Source: JAAYCI01 sp964370295
Lineage (GTDB): Bacteria; Bacillota; Clostridia; Oscillospirales; Ruminococcaceae
Direction: 5' to 3'
NCBI GenBank assembly: GCA_964370295.1
Contig: CAYJIR010000070.1
Coordinates: forward strand, 1-5,082
Length of the DNA: 5,082 nt
Shown here: positions 5,013-5,082 of the stretch, piece by piece
Layout: every line of letters begins with the position of its first letter
How positions within the stretch are numbered: the first letter of the stretch is position 1
Notes under the pieces: model-generated
Database searches by the model: none
Told to the model about the DNA's origin: nothing
What the model saw: only the letters and a program-made list of their open reading frames with translations
Program-made: the position numbers and the translations under genes

Positions 5013-5082
5013 ATGCCCACTGAACAAACAAAAACCTTGCACTTTCGTTTTCGCCTTTTCATTTTAGGGGCGAAAACACAGT
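5013..5082 (+). CDS. Possible start of a downstream gene, cut by window edge
   Basis: An open frame begins at ATG 5013 and remains open for 23 codons to the window end. The product begins MPTEQTKTLHFRFRLFILGA. The start is preceded by AAGGAAGGTG (4998-5007), a good ribosome binding site that lies inside the 3' arm of the 21-bp inverted repeat. It does not look like GrdC or GrdD, and I do not recognise it. The frame also contains a hairpin (5047-5077), which argues mildly against coding. A chance open frame of this length is easy. Confidence 0.25.
   Translation, partial: MPTEQTKTLHFRFRLFILGAKTQ
5047..5077. repeat. Inverted repeat at the right edge
   Basis: GTTTTCGCC (5047-5055) pairs with GGCGAAAAC (5069-5077), extendable inward by two G-U pairs to an 11-bp stem with a 9-nt AT-rich loop. 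No T tract follows on either strand inside the window, so it is not a standard terminator. It may be an mRNA hairpin or an operator. Confidence 0.4.

Overview
The window reads as part of the chromosome of an anaerobic, amino-acid-fermenting Firmicute (class Clostridia). The main evidence is a glycine reductase (Stickland) gene set with an in-frame selenocysteine UGA. AT-rich intergenic DNA, strong AGGAGG-type ribosome binding sites and promoter elements close to the housekeeping consensus agree with this. The species cannot be named from the sequence alone.

Layout. Positions 1-250 hold no gene I can support, but contain a perfect 18-bp bidirectional terminator (104-149). On the minus strand, 1300 to 251, lies a two-gene unit: an XRE helix-turn-helix/cupin regulator followed 18 nt later by a YbaK/ProX-type aminoacyl-tRNA editing protein. 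A divergent intergenic region of about 580 bp (1301-1879) follows. It carries promoters on both strands, several inverted repeats, and a GC-richer block (about 1361-1570) that a good leftward promoter would transcribe; this block may be an uncharacterised structured RNA or a long leader. On the plus strand come grdX (1880-2296), grdE (2326-3609) and grdB (3625-4929). grdB reads through TGA at 4669-4671 as selenocysteine 349, with a SECIS-like hairpin starting one base after the codon. A perfect 21-bp inverted repeat (4964-5011) follows grdB. A possible further reading frame starts at 5013 and leaves the window.

How the genes work together. GrdE, expected to self-cleave at Asn240/Cys241 to make a pyruvoyl-type subunit, and the selenoprotein GrdB form the substrate-binding protein B of glycine reductase. 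Protein B hands a selenium-bound carboxymethyl group to selenoprotein A (GrdA). Protein C (GrdC/GrdD) then releases acetyl phosphate. grdA, grdC, grdD and the thioredoxin genes trxA/trxB are not in this window, so they must lie downstream or elsewhere. The divergent XRE/cupin gene is a reasonable candidate local regulator, which is inference. The tRNA-editing protein belongs to a family often found near Stickland reductase genes and is probably a housekeeping-type quality-control factor.
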